Shown: positions 1 to 5,794 of the stretch, piece after piece | How positions within the stretch are numbered: the stretch's first letter is position 1 | Layout of the letters: each line of letters starts with the position of its first letter | Assembly (NCBI GenBank): GCA_003218935.1 | Contig: QHPA01000155.1 | Location: 1 to 5,794 of the forward strand | DNA length: 5,794 nucleotides | Source of the DNA: Verrucomicrobiota bacterium | GTDB lineage: Bacteria; Verrucomicrobiota; Verrucomicrobiia; Limisphaerales; AV2 | Reading direction: 5' to 3' | Made by a program: the position numbers and the translations under genes | Notes under the pieces: generated by a model | What the model saw: the letters and a program-made list of their open reading frames with translations, nothing else | Databases searched by the model: none | Told to the model about the DNA's origin: nothing

Positions 1-432
1 TCGCATTGGCAAGGCGTCTTCGAAGTACCGCCCGCGCAACCTGAGCCAATCCAAAAAGAGACCGCGGAATCGCTGTTGCGCAAACTCGTCGAACAAAACG
101 ACCTGAAATACGGCGCCGCCGGTTTCATCCTCGCGGTGATGCTGGAGCGCAAACGGATTCTGAAAATCAAAGAACAGCTTCAGCGCGACGGCCGGCGCGT
201 CTTCATTTACGAGCATCCGAAAACCGGCGACGTGTTTACCATCGCCGACCCGAATCTGCGGCTCGACCAACTCGAGGACGTCCAGCGCGACGTGGCGCAC
301 CTGCTGGAACAAGGCTTGAATCCAACCGCCGAAGCTCAGCCCGCGGCGAGTTCTTCGACCGAAACGAAACAGACGGTTAACGCCGGAGCCGGGCCTGTGC
401 CAAAACCCCGCGAGCAGCCGGCTGTTGGTTGA
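1..432 (+). CDS. Conserved-looking hypothetical protein, 5'-truncated by the window edge
   Basis: The frame is open from base 1 to a TGA at 430-432, giving 143 visible residues. A TTG at 76 could be a start, but the 25 codons before it read as ordinary protein (beginning SHWQGVFEVPP), so the true start is probably outside the window. The body (codons about 22-108) is charged and looks helical: a segment LKYGAAGFILAVMLERKRIL is followed by a basic stretch, then YEHPKTGDVFTI, then an acidic helix around QLEDVQRDVAHLLEQG. The last 35 or so residues are rich in Ala, Pro, Ser and Thr and are probably disordered. There is no signal peptide or clear membrane segment in the visible part. The stop lies 9 bp before the rnc start, so the two are probably cotranscribed. 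I cannot name a family. Similar proteins seem familiar from Planctomycetes/Verrucomicrobia as uncharacterised, but that is a recollection and not a search. Confidence 0.75.
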   Translation, partial: SHWQGVFEVPPAQPEPIQKETAESLLRKLVEQNDLKYGAAGFILAVMLERKRILKIKEQLQRDGRRVFIYEHPKTGDVFTIADPNLRLDQLEDVQRDVAHLLEQGLNPTAEAQPAASSSTETKQTVNAGAGPVPKPREQPAVG

Positions 433-441
433 CCTTATCCT

Positions 442-1146
442 GTGTCCGCTCTCGGCGCTCTTCCACCTCGCCTCGGTTATTCGTTCTGTGATGAAAGCTT
501 GCTGCGCCTCGCGTTGACGCATCCCTCGGTCGCGCATGAGCAAGGCGCTTCCGTACAGCATAATCAGCGGTTGGAATTTCTCGGCGACGCCGTGCTGCAA
601 CTTGTCCTCACCGATGAACTCTACGAAAAATTTCCGGCGATGGGTGAAGGCCCGCTGACCAAGGCCCGGGCGCAGATGGTCAATCGCCGCGCGCTTGCCA
701 AGCAAGGACGCCGGCTCGGTTTGGGCGAACATTTGATTCTCAGCCGAGGCGAAGAGGCCAGCGGCGGTCGCGAGCGGCCGTCCGCCCTGGCCGATGCCTT
801 CGAAGCGCTGCTGGGCGCGATTTTCCTCGATGGAGGCTTCAAGGCCGCGCGGGATTTTGTCCTGCGCCAGTTCCACGAGGAGTTCGGCGAGTTGGAAGTG
901 ATTCCCAACCTCGAAAATCCCAAAGGCGAGTTGCAGGAACTGTTGCAGGCCAACTCGACCGAGGCGCCGCAGTATCAGCTCGAGTCCGTCAGCGGTCCGG
1001 ACCACGACCGCCTCTTTGAAAGCGCGGTCTATCATCAAGGAGTCGAACTCGGGCGCGGCAGAGGCAAAAGCAAGAAGGAAGCGGAGAGCCAGGCAGCCCT
1101 CGTCGCGTTGGGAAAGTTGCGGCGCAAGGGCGAACCACATTCCTAG
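442..1146 (+). CDS. rnc: Ribonuclease III
   Basis: RNase III is the cytoplasmic Mg2+-dependent endonuclease that cuts double-stranded RNA in rRNA precursors and some mRNAs. This 234-residue protein has the normal two-domain layout. The nuclease domain (about 10-150) carries the signature RLEFLGDAVL at 43-52, with metal-binding E45 and D49, and the second acidic pair D118/E121 in LADAFEALLGAIFLDGG. The position matching E. coli E38 is Q42, a variation I believe is common in the family. The double-stranded RNA-binding domain (about 158-228) begins ENPKGELQELLQ and ends with the basic helix GKSKKEAESQAA at 208-219. GTG at 442 is chosen because an in-frame stop lies at 430-432 and no other start codon falls between it and the conserved domain. 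No Shine-Dalgarno sequence precedes it. It probably forms an operon with the gene ending at 432. Confidence 0.97.
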   Translation: MSALGALPPRLGYSFCDESLLRLALTHPSVAHEQGASVQHNQRLEFLGDAVLQLVLTDELYEKFPAMGEGPLTKARAQMVNRRALAKQGRRLGLGEHLILSRGEEASGGRERPSALADAFEALLGAIFLDGGFKAARDFVLRQFHEEFGELEVIPNLENPKGELQELLQANSTEAPQYQLESVSGPDHDRLFESAVYHQGVELGRGRGKSKKEAESQAALVALGKLRRKGEPHS

Positions 1147-1183
1147 CGCCGATGGATTCCTGCGTTTTCGGCCACGACCACGC

Positions 1184-1212
1184 TTGACGCGCCATTACCC
1201 CTCCGTTAGGTT
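1184..1212 (+). promoter_or_regulatory. Putative sigma-70-type promoter for clpP
   Basis: TTGACG (1184-1189) matches the -35 consensus at five of six bases. After a 17-bp spacer, TAGGTT (1207-1212) is a weak -10 element with three of six matches. A start near 1219 would leave a 5' leader of about 17 nt before the clpP ATG at 1236. It lies in the 89-bp gap after rnc. The good -35, exact spacing and position support it; the weak -10 keeps confidence moderate. Confidence 0.42.
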
Positions 1213-1235
1213 GCGCCGACGGTTTGATTCAGCCT

Positions 1236-1883
1236 ATGAACGATTTCCTGATCCCGATGGTTGTCGAGCAGACCGGGCGTGGCGAGCGCGGCTACGACAT
1301 TTACTCGCGCTTGCTGGTGGACCGCATCGTGTTCCTCGGCACGCCAGTGGACGACACCGTTTCCAACGTCATCATCGCCCAGTTGCTCTTTTTACAGATG
1401 ACCGATCCGAAGAAGGACATTCACCTCTACATCAATTCGCCCGGAGGCAGCGTTACCGCGGGCCTGGCGATTTACGACACGATGCAATTCCTCACCTGCG
1501 ATGTGAACACGTATTGCATCGGCCAGGCAGCCAGCATGGGCGCCGTGTTGCTGGCTGCGGGCACGAAAGGCAAACGCTACGCGTTGCCGAACGCGCGCAT
1601 CATGATTCACCAACCGTGGGGCGGCGTGCAGGGCCAGGCCACGGACATCAGCATTCAGGCGCAAGAAATCCTTCGCTTGAAAGACCGTATCAACGAAATT
1701 CTGGCCAAACACTGCGGCAAGGCCGGCGAAACGCTCGCCAAGGACACGGACCGCGACCGCTTCATGTCCGCCGAAGACGCCAAGGCTTACGGCTTGGTGG
1801 ATGAGGTGGTCAAGTCGCGAAAGGAGATACCCGGCCTTAACGAGAACAAAGAAACGTTGAAACAAGAGACGACCAAAGCTTGA
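1236..1883 (+). CDS. clpP: ATP-dependent Clp protease proteolytic subunit ClpP
   Basis: ClpP is the serine peptidase that forms a double-heptamer chamber and degrades proteins fed to it by ClpX or ClpA/ClpC. Starting at ATG 1236 the protein has 215 residues, normal for the family. The catalytic triad is visible: S100 in [15 protein letters not shown]125 in [11 protein letters not shown], and D174 in [14 protein letters not shown]172/R173 match the residue pair that stabilises the ring-ring contact. [18 protein letters not shown] (66-83) is the oxyanion and substrate-strand region. W128 stands where E. coli has Leu (QPLGG). An in-frame TTG at 1224 would add four residues (MIQP); ATG is preferred because the following [27 protein letters not shown] fits the usual N-terminus. 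No Shine-Dalgarno sequence is seen. clpX follows 56 bp downstream without a visible terminator, so ClpP and ClpX are probably made together. Confidence 0.97.
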   Translation: MNDFLIPMVVEQTGRGERGYDIYSRLLVDRIVFLGTPVDDTVSNVIIAQLLFLQMTDPKKDIHLYINSPGGSVTAGLAIYDTMQFLTCDVNTYCIGQAASMGAVLLAAGTKGKRYALPNARIMIHQPWGGVQGQATDISIQAQEILRLKDRINEILAKHCGKAGETLAKDTDRDRFMSAEDAKAYGLVDEVVKSRKEIPGLNENKETLKQETTKA

Positions 1884-1939
1884 ATCGGTCGGACAATCTT
1901 TCCCCTGCCCGCTGCGTTCAATCGTAAATCCAAAACCCA

Positions 1940-3217
1940 ATGGCCCGCCCCACTCAACTGACGCTCTGCAGCTTCTGCGGTAAATCACACGCCGAAGTCA
2001 AAAAACTCATTCAAGGGCCAGGCGTTTACATCTGCGACAGTTGCATCATCGTCTGCAAGAACGTGCTCGACAAGGAACTGCGGGCGGAGAACCGCAAGCA
2101 GCTGCCGAAGCTCAACGTTCCGAAGCCGGCGGAAATCAGGCGCCTGCTCGACCTGCATTGCATCGGCCAGGAACACGCCAAAAAGACACTGGCCGTGGCG
2201 GTGCATAATCATTACAAGCGGGTTCAGACGGAACAGTCGAATAAAGCCGAAACGGAACCAGACCATCATGCCGAGGTCGAAATCGAGAAGAGCAACATTT
2301 TGCTTATCGGACCGACAGGTTCAGGCAAGACGCTGCTCGCCCGCACGCTGGCAAAGATTCTCGACGTTCCCTTTGCCATTGCCGACGCCACGACCCTGAC
2401 CGAAGCCGGCTACGTCGGCGAAGACGTTGAGAACATCATTCTGCGCCTGCTCCAGAACGCTGATTACGACGTGAAAAGAGCGCAGATGGGCATCGTTTAC
2501 ATCGATGAGATTGACAAGATCGCGCGCAAAACGGAAAACGTTTCCATCACCCGCGACGTTTCTGGAGAAGGCGTGCAGCAGGCGTTGCTGAAAATTCTGG
2601 AGGGCACCGTGTGCAATGTGCCGCCGCAAGGCGGCCGCAAGCACCCGCAGCAGGATTACATCCGCGTCGATACGACCAACATTTTGTTTGTCTGCGGCGG
2701 CGCGTTTGTTGGTTTGGAGAAAATGATTCAGCGCAGGCTTGGTCATCGGGTGATGGGTTTCGGCGCGGTTCATCAGGCGCACAAGACGGCGACAGTGGAT
2801 CGCCGCGAGATTTTGCAGTTTGTCGAGCCGGAGGACTTGCTCAGCTACGGTTTCATTCCTGAATTCATCGGCCGCCTGCCCATGGTGACGGTGCTGGACG
2901 AACTGACCGAAGACCAGTTGGTGTCGGTGCTGACTGAAACGAAACATGCTCTCACCAAGCAGTTTGCCAAGCTCATGGCGATGGAGGGCGTGGAACTGGA
3001 GTTTTCCACTGATGCCCTGCGCGAACTGGCCGTGCAAGCCTTGAAAAAAGGAACCGGTGCCCGCGCCTTGCGCGCGTTGATCGAAAGACTGATGCTGGAC
3101 GTGATGTATGACATCCCCAGCAACGACGACGTTTTGGCAGTGACGATCACGCGCCCGGCTGTGCTCGGCGAAGCCAAACCCGTCATCCGCCGCAAACAAG
3201 ACAAGGCAGCTGCTTGA
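1940..3217 (+). CDS. clpX: ATP-dependent Clp protease ATP-binding subunit ClpX
   Basis: ClpX is the hexameric AAA+ unfoldase that recognises tagged substrates, such as ssrA-tagged proteins, and threads them into ClpP. The protein has 425 residues, close to E. coli ClpX (424). In order: a zinc-binding domain with C10, C13, C32 and C35; Walker A GPTGSGKT at 124-131; pore-1 loop GYVG at 157-160; Walker B with D189/E190 in [11 protein letters not shown]; the RKH pore loop at 233-235; the ClpP-docking tripeptide MGF at 272-274 (E. coli has IGF); arginine finger R312 in [10 protein letters not shown]; and sensor-2 R375 in [12 protein letters not shown]. All essential residues are present, so it should be active. 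The acidic insert around 97-116 ([15 protein letters not shown]) is a variable linker. ATG at 1940 is supported by the zinc domain starting at residue 10. There is no Shine-Dalgarno sequence or convincing separate promoter in the 56 bp before it. Confidence 0.98.
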   Translation: MARPTQLTLCSFCGKSHAEVKKLIQGPGVYICDSCIIVCKNVLDKELRAENRKQLPKLNVPKPAEIRRLLDLHCIGQEHAKKTLAVAVHNHYKRVQTEQSNKAETEPDHHAEVEIEKSNILLIGPTGSGKTLLARTLAKILDVPFAIADATTLTEAGYVGEDVENIILRLLQNADYDVKRAQMGIVYIDEIDKIARKTENVSITRDVSGEGVQQALLKILEGTVCNVPPQGGRKHPQQDYIRVDTTNILFVCGGAFVGLEKMIQRRLGHRVMGFGAVHQAHKTATVDRREILQFVEPEDLLSYGFIPEFIGRLPMVTVLDELTEDQLVSVLTETKHALTKQFAKLMAMEGVELEFSTDALRELAVQALKKGTGARALRALIERLMLDVMYDIPSNDDVLAVTITRPAVLGEAKPVIRRKQDKAAA

Positions 3218-3372
3218 GACGGCGGGCCATGCCTGACAGGAGCGGTCCACTTCAAATTCGATGAATGGGCGCTGAGGTTTCGTGTTCCGGCTCTTGTTGT
3301 CGACCAACCGCACAAAGCGGAAGGAATTTATCCCGGTGCGGAAGAAAGATCACTCGGCAGGACTGACAGCGC
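3218..3372. other. Intergenic stretch between clpX and the terminator: clpX trailer or aminotransferase leader
   Basis: These 155 bp carry no convincing gene. The only short ATG frames encode 11 residues (3229-3264) and 4 residues (from 3261). A longer GTG frame starting at 3282 reads straight through the terminator and into the aminotransferase, so it is a shadow. A small hairpin can form at 3308-3320 (CCGC, five-base loop, GCGG). I found no good promoter. The stretch is either an untranslated clpX tail or the leader of the next gene; the sequence does not decide between them, and I recognise no known riboswitch class. Confidence 0.4.
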
Positions 3373-3408
3373 AAAGAGAACGGGAGCCCGTTCTCTTTTT
3401 TTCTTTTC
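3373..3408 (+). terminator. Strong intrinsic (Rho-independent) terminator
   Basis: AAAGAGAACGGG (3373-3384) is perfectly complementary to CCCGTTCTCTTT (3387-3398). This gives an 11-bp stem closing a four-base GAGC loop. The stem's 3' end runs into seven T's (3396-3402), then C and four more T's. It lies 155 bp after the clpX stop and about 40 bp before the aminotransferase ATG. It should end clpPX transcripts, or act as an attenuator if the aminotransferase promoter lies upstream of it. The mirror-image strand offers only a run of three A's, read as U's, so it is mainly a + strand terminator. Confidence 0.88.
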
Positions 3409-3442
3409 CCTTTGACGGTTTTCCTTTTGGCTTGAGACCAAC

Positions 3443-4624
3443 ATGGCAGCGCCCTTCGAGCCTCACCACTATGTCGCTAGACACGTGAGCGACATTCCGC
3501 GTTCGGGCATTCGCGAATTTTTCGACATCGTGCAGTCGATGCCGGACGTGATTTCGCTGGGCGTCGGTGAGCCGGACTTCGTCACCCCTTGGCATATTCG
3601 CGAGGCAGCCATTTACGCGTTGGAGCGCGGCAAAACGGGTTACACTTCCAATCTCGGTCTGCTGAAGCTTCGCGAAGCGATCAGGACCTACGTCGAGAGA
3701 GAATTCGGCATCGCTTACGACCCGAAGACGCAAATCCTCGTGACGGTCGGCGTGAGCGAGGCTCTGGACATCGCGTTGCGCGCCGTGGTGAATCCTGGCG
3801 ATGAAGTGTTGTATCACGAGCCCTGTTACGTCAGTTATTCGCCGAGCATCGCGTTGACGCACGGCGTCGCGGCGCCGGTGGCATGTTCGGCCGAGCGTGG
3901 CTTCGCCCTTGAGGCGGAGGCGATTGAGAAGGTCGTCACGCCGCGCAGCAAAGTGCTGGTTCTGAATTTTCCGACCAACCCGACTGGCGGCACGCTGAGG
4001 CGCAGCGAGTTGCTGAAAATCGCCGACGTTGTGTTGCGCCGGAATCTGCTCGTCATCACCGACGAGATTTACTCCGAGCTGACGTTTGAAGGCGAGCACG
4101 TGAGTATCGCGTCGCTGCCGGGCATGCGCGAGCGGACAGTTTTTCTCCACGGTTTTTCGAAAGCCTATGCGATGACCGGTTTCCGCATCGGCTACGCGTG
4201 CGGCCCGGCGGAAATCATCGAGGCGATGATGAAGATACATCAATACTCGATGCTTTGTGCCAGCATCATCAGCCAGGAGGCCGCGCTGGAAGCGATTCAA
4301 CATGGCGAGGCCGACACCGCTGAAATGCGCGACCAATATCGCCTCCGCCGCAATTTTGTCGTCAATGCCTTCAACGCAATGGGACTGACCTGCCATTTGC
4401 CGCGCGGTTCGTTTTACGCTTTCCCCTGCGTTAAAACGACCGGACTCAGTTCAAAAGAATTCGCCGTGAAATTACTGGAGCAGGAGAAGGTCGCGTGCGT
4501 TCCCGGGAGTGCGTTTGGGCCAAGCGGCGAAGGTTATCTGCGCTGCTGCTTCGCCGCCGCGCTGGATCAAATCCAGATCGCGACTGACCGGATGGCAAAG
4601 TTTGTTAAGCGATTGAGCAGGTAA
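3443..4624 (+). CDS. PLP-dependent aminotransferase, class I/II (PatA-like)
   Basis: A fold-type I aminotransferase of 393 residues, the family's usual length, which would move an amino group between an amino acid and a 2-oxo acid using pyridoxal phosphate in the cytoplasm. Visible landmarks: substrate-loop VGEPDFVTP (41-49), YTSNLGLLKLREAI (67-80), N179 in NFPTNPTGG, D207 and Y210 in ITDEIYSELTF, the PLP-binding lysine K240 in GFSKAYAMTGFRIGY with phosphate-binding R248, and the carboxylate-binding R367 in GEGYLRCCFA. The overall text resembles Bacillus PatA (N-acetyl-diaminopimelate aminotransferase) and related aspartate or aromatic aminotransferases. Specificity cannot be read from the sequence, so no symbol is given. 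A weak GAG six bases before the ATG is the nearest thing to a ribosome site. The gene is probably monocistronic, since a strong terminator precedes it and a convergent gene follows. Confidence 0.95.
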   Translation: MAAPFEPHHYVARHVSDIPRSGIREFFDIVQSMPDVISLGVGEPDFVTPWHIREAAIYALERGKTGYTSNLGLLKLREAIRTYVEREFGIAYDPKTQILVTVGVSEALDIALRAVVNPGDEVLYHEPCYVSYSPSIALTHGVAAPVACSAERGFALEAEAIEKVVTPRSKVLVLNFPTNPTGGTLRRSELLKIADVVLRRNLLVITDEIYSELTFEGEHVSIASLPGMRERTVFLHGFSKAYAMTGFRIGYACGPAEIIEAMMKIHQYSMLCASIISQEAALEAIQHGEADTAEMRDQYRLRRNFVVNAFNAMGLTCHLPRGSFYAFPCVKTTGLSSKEFAVKLLEQEKVACVPGSAFGPSGEGYLRCCFAAALDQIQIATDRMAKFVKRLSR

Positions 4625-4636
4625 CCGCGGGCATCG

Positions 4637-4822
4637 CTACCGCGCGAAAATCTGGCGGATGATGTCTTCGATGGGGACTTCCTCAATGTCGATATCGCTG
4701 ACAGGCAGTTCGTCAAGCAGTGCTTTGCAAACAGGAATGACGCGGTCGCGTTTCACTTTCAGTTTGATCGCGGCGTCGCTGTGTTCGACAACTTCTCCGT
4801 ATTTCTTCAATGATTCCGCCGG
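4637..4822 (-). pseudogene. Out-of-frame C-terminal remnant of the ABC ATPase
   Basis: Downstream of the frame break in the neighbouring ABC ATPase, a different - strand frame stays open to a TAG at 4637-4639. From about 4819 it reads [17 protein letters not shown], then a basic strand IKLKVKRDRVIPV, then LLDELPVSDIDIEEVPIEDI and the end IRQIFAR. This strongly resembles the end of COG4586-type ATPases as I remember it (GEVVE, LPVADL.IEE.PIE..IR..F). It has no plausible start of its own: the only in-frame start is a GTG-like codon at 4861 inside the ATPase coding sequence. I read it as the original C-terminus cut off by a frameshift, not a separate gene. The absence of stop codons and the preserved wording suggest that the break is recent or a sequence error. 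Its stop lies 12 bp from the convergent aminotransferase stop. Confidence 0.7.
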
Positions 4823-5529
4823 ACACTGGTTCCGTGATCGATGATAATGACGCGCTGGCAAAGTTCCTGAATGTCGGCCATGTAATGGCTCGTGAGCAGG
4901 ATGGTTGTTTTGCGCTTGGCGTTGTGATGGCGCAGAAATTCGCGGACGGTCTTTTGAGAAACGACATCCAGACCGATGGTCGGTTCATCGAGGAAAAGAA
5001 CTTTCGGCTGGTGCAACAGCGAGGCGATCAACTCCATTTTCATCCGCTCGCCGAGCGACAGTTCTCGTACCATGACATTGAGCTTGTCCTCGACGGTGAG
5101 CAGTGCAGTCATTTCGGCCACGGTGCGCTCGAAGGAATCTTTCGGAATGCCGTAAATCCTGGCGTTAAGTTCAAGCGACTCGCGCGCGGGCAAATCCCAC
5201 CAGAGCTGGTTTTTTTGCCCGAGCAACAGCGCGAACTGGCGGCGGTAACCGTCCTTCCGTTCCCAGGGGACGTAGCCGAGCACCTTGGCCGAGCCGCTCG
5301 TGGGATAAAGCAGGCCCGAAAGCATCTTCAACGTCGTGGTTTTGCCGGCACCGTTCGGGCCGAGGAAACCGACCAACTCGCCTTCATCGATGGAAAAGCT
5401 GACGTCCTTGACCGCGAGGGTCATTTCATACTCGCGGTGAAAAAGTCCTTTGATGGCACCGCTGAGGCCGGGGTTCTTTTTGTAAGTGCGGAACGACTTG
5501 GTGAGGCCCTGAACTTCAATGACAGACAT
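4807..5529 (-). CDS. ABC transporter ATP-binding protein (COG4586/NatA-like), C-terminally frameshifted
   Basis: This is the nucleotide-binding subunit of an ABC transporter, probably an exporter; the substrate is unknown. The 240-residue frame has a full ATPase domain: Walker A GPNGAGKT (57-64), Q-loop Q105 in [13 protein letters not shown], signature LSLGE (157-161), Walker B VLFLDE (177-182), D-loop GLD (186-188) and switch H215 in [10 protein letters not shown]. [12 protein letters not shown] and [12 protein letters not shown] are typical of the COG4586 group, whose members I recall being about 320-340 residues. Here the match ends after RVIIIDHG (226-233), followed by TSVRRNH and a TGA at 4807-4809. 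The expected tail lies in another frame (4637-4822). All ATP-binding residues remain, so a truncated protein could still bind ATP. It reads in the same direction as dnaA, 125 bp after it, with no Shine-Dalgarno sequence. No permease gene lies downstream. Confidence 0.9.
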   Translation of the reverse strand: MSVIEVQGLTKSFRTYKKNPGLSGAIKGLFHREYEMTLAVKDVSFSIDEGELVGFLGPNGAGKTTTLKMLSGLLYPTSGSAKVLGYVPWERKDGYRRQFALLLGQKNQLWWDLPARESLELNARIYGIPKDSFERTVAEMTALLTVEDKLNVMVRELSLGERMKMELIASLLHQPKVLFLDEPTIGLDVVSQKTVREFLRHHNAKRKTTILLTSHYMADIQELCQRVIIIDHGTSVRRNH

Positions 5530-5654
5530 TGTGGAAGTTTAGGGACCGCAGCTCAGAGAGGCGAGCGGAAGATGATGGTGGAGAAGACCAAAATTGCCCT
5601 GCCCGAGCCTGGGGCCCGAAGGAGGCAGGCGAGAAACCAGACGGCCTCGTCAGC

Positions 5655-5794
5655 TCAGCGCTGCAATTGTTTTTCCAAATAGTTCACGACCTGGCGGACA
5701 TTCGCGTCAACTTCCATCCGATCTTTGACCAGTCGGCAAGCGTGCAGCACCGTCCCGTGGTCGCGTCCACCAAAGGCCTCGCCGATGGTGTTGA
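5655..5794 (-). CDS. dnaA: Chromosomal replication initiator DnaA, C-terminal end (5'-truncated by the window edge)
   Basis: The reverse strand from 5794 to a TGA at 5655-5657 encodes 45 residues plus a stop, entering the window in mid-codon. It reads [20 protein letters not shown], then [20 protein letters not shown], then KQLQR. This is the end of DnaA domain IV, the helix-turn-helix that binds DnaA boxes at the replication origin. The FGGRDH.TV.HA core contacts DNA; the R-D-H triad is present, with Gly where most DnaA proteins have Ser or Thr (HSTV). The ATPase domain and start lie beyond the right edge. The ABC ATPase follows on the same strand after 125 bp. The identification rests on a short but highly diagnostic stretch. 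Confidence 0.93.
   Translation of the reverse strand, partial: NTIGEAFGGRDHGTVLHACRLVKDRMEVDANVRQVVNYLEKQLQR

Noticed and set aside
435..443. DnaA-box-like TTATCCTGT before rnc; similar partial matches at 3328-3336 and, on the - strand, 5530-5538.
   Set aside because: Each matches only six of nine bases of TTATCCACA and they are not clustered. This is expected by chance.
2321..3313. A 330-codon - strand open frame opposite clpX.
   Set aside because: Its composition (His/Gln/Arg-rich) is that of an antisense shadow of the unmistakable clpX gene.
3282..3488. A 68-codon GTG-started frame across the clpX-aminotransferase gap.
   Set aside because: It reads through the terminator hairpin and T-run and into the aminotransferase. 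No ribosome site or protein-like features are seen.
4626..4644. Hairpin between the convergent aminotransferase and ABC remnant (CGCGG, nine-base loop, CCGCG).
   Set aside because: The stem is five pairs with no T-run on either strand, so it is not convincing as a bidirectional terminator.
4807..4833. Programmed ribosomal frameshifting as the reason for the split ABC ATPase.
   Set aside because: No slippery heptamer or downstream stem is visible, the frames do not join at family length without missing residues, and the family is not known for recoding.
5598..5629. Possible terminator after dnaA on the - strand: CCTGCC and GGCAGG arms followed by AATTTTGG.
   Set aside because: The stem is only six pairs around a 20-base loop, and the T-run is four bases. 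Too weak to call.
4810..5682. A 290-codon + strand open frame opposite the ABC ATPase.
   Set aside because: It is the shadow of a clear ABC ATPase, has no recognisable domain, and runs into the dnaA coding strand.

Overview
This is a 5.8-kb, moderately GC-rich chromosomal window of core housekeeping genes. The gene content is that of a bacterium. Protein style suggests the PVC group, most likely Verrucomicrobiota (Limisphaerales/Pedosphaera-like): an unfamiliar small protein next to rnc, a DnaA signature with HGTV in place of HSTV, and no clear Shine-Dalgarno sequences. That placement is from memory of such proteins and was not tested.

Left part, + strand (1-3217). The 3' part of an unrecognised gene (1-432) lies 9 bp ahead of rnc (RNase III, GTG start at 442). 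After an 89-bp gap with a plausible promoter (TTGACG, 17 bp, TAGGTT) come clpP (ATG at 1236) and clpX (1940-3217), the peptidase and unfoldase of the ClpXP protease. All catalytic and nucleotide-binding residues I could check are present. The usual upstream partner tig is absent.

Middle (3218-4624). A 225-bp intergenic stretch ends in a near-perfect intrinsic terminator (hairpin 3373-3398 plus T-run). It sits only about 40 bp before the start of a class I/II PLP aminotransferase (3443-4624) that resembles Bacillus PatA.

Right part, - strand (4637-5794). The last 46 codons of dnaA, stop included, run in from the right edge and end at 5655. After 125 bp comes an ABC transporter ATPase of the COG4586/NatA type (4807-5529). 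Its nucleotide-binding domain is complete, but its reading frame is broken near residue 233. The family-typical C-terminal tail survives in another frame down to 4637, so the gene carries a frameshifting deletion or there is a sequence error. The ABC gene and the aminotransferase converge with only 12 bp between the old ABC stop and the aminotransferase stop. No permease gene follows.

I saw no tRNA, rRNA, CRISPR array, insertion sequence or phage signature. I found no convincing undescribed multi-gene system. The points most worth a second look are the broken ABC gene, the terminator crowding the aminotransferase start, and the uncharacterised gene before rnc.
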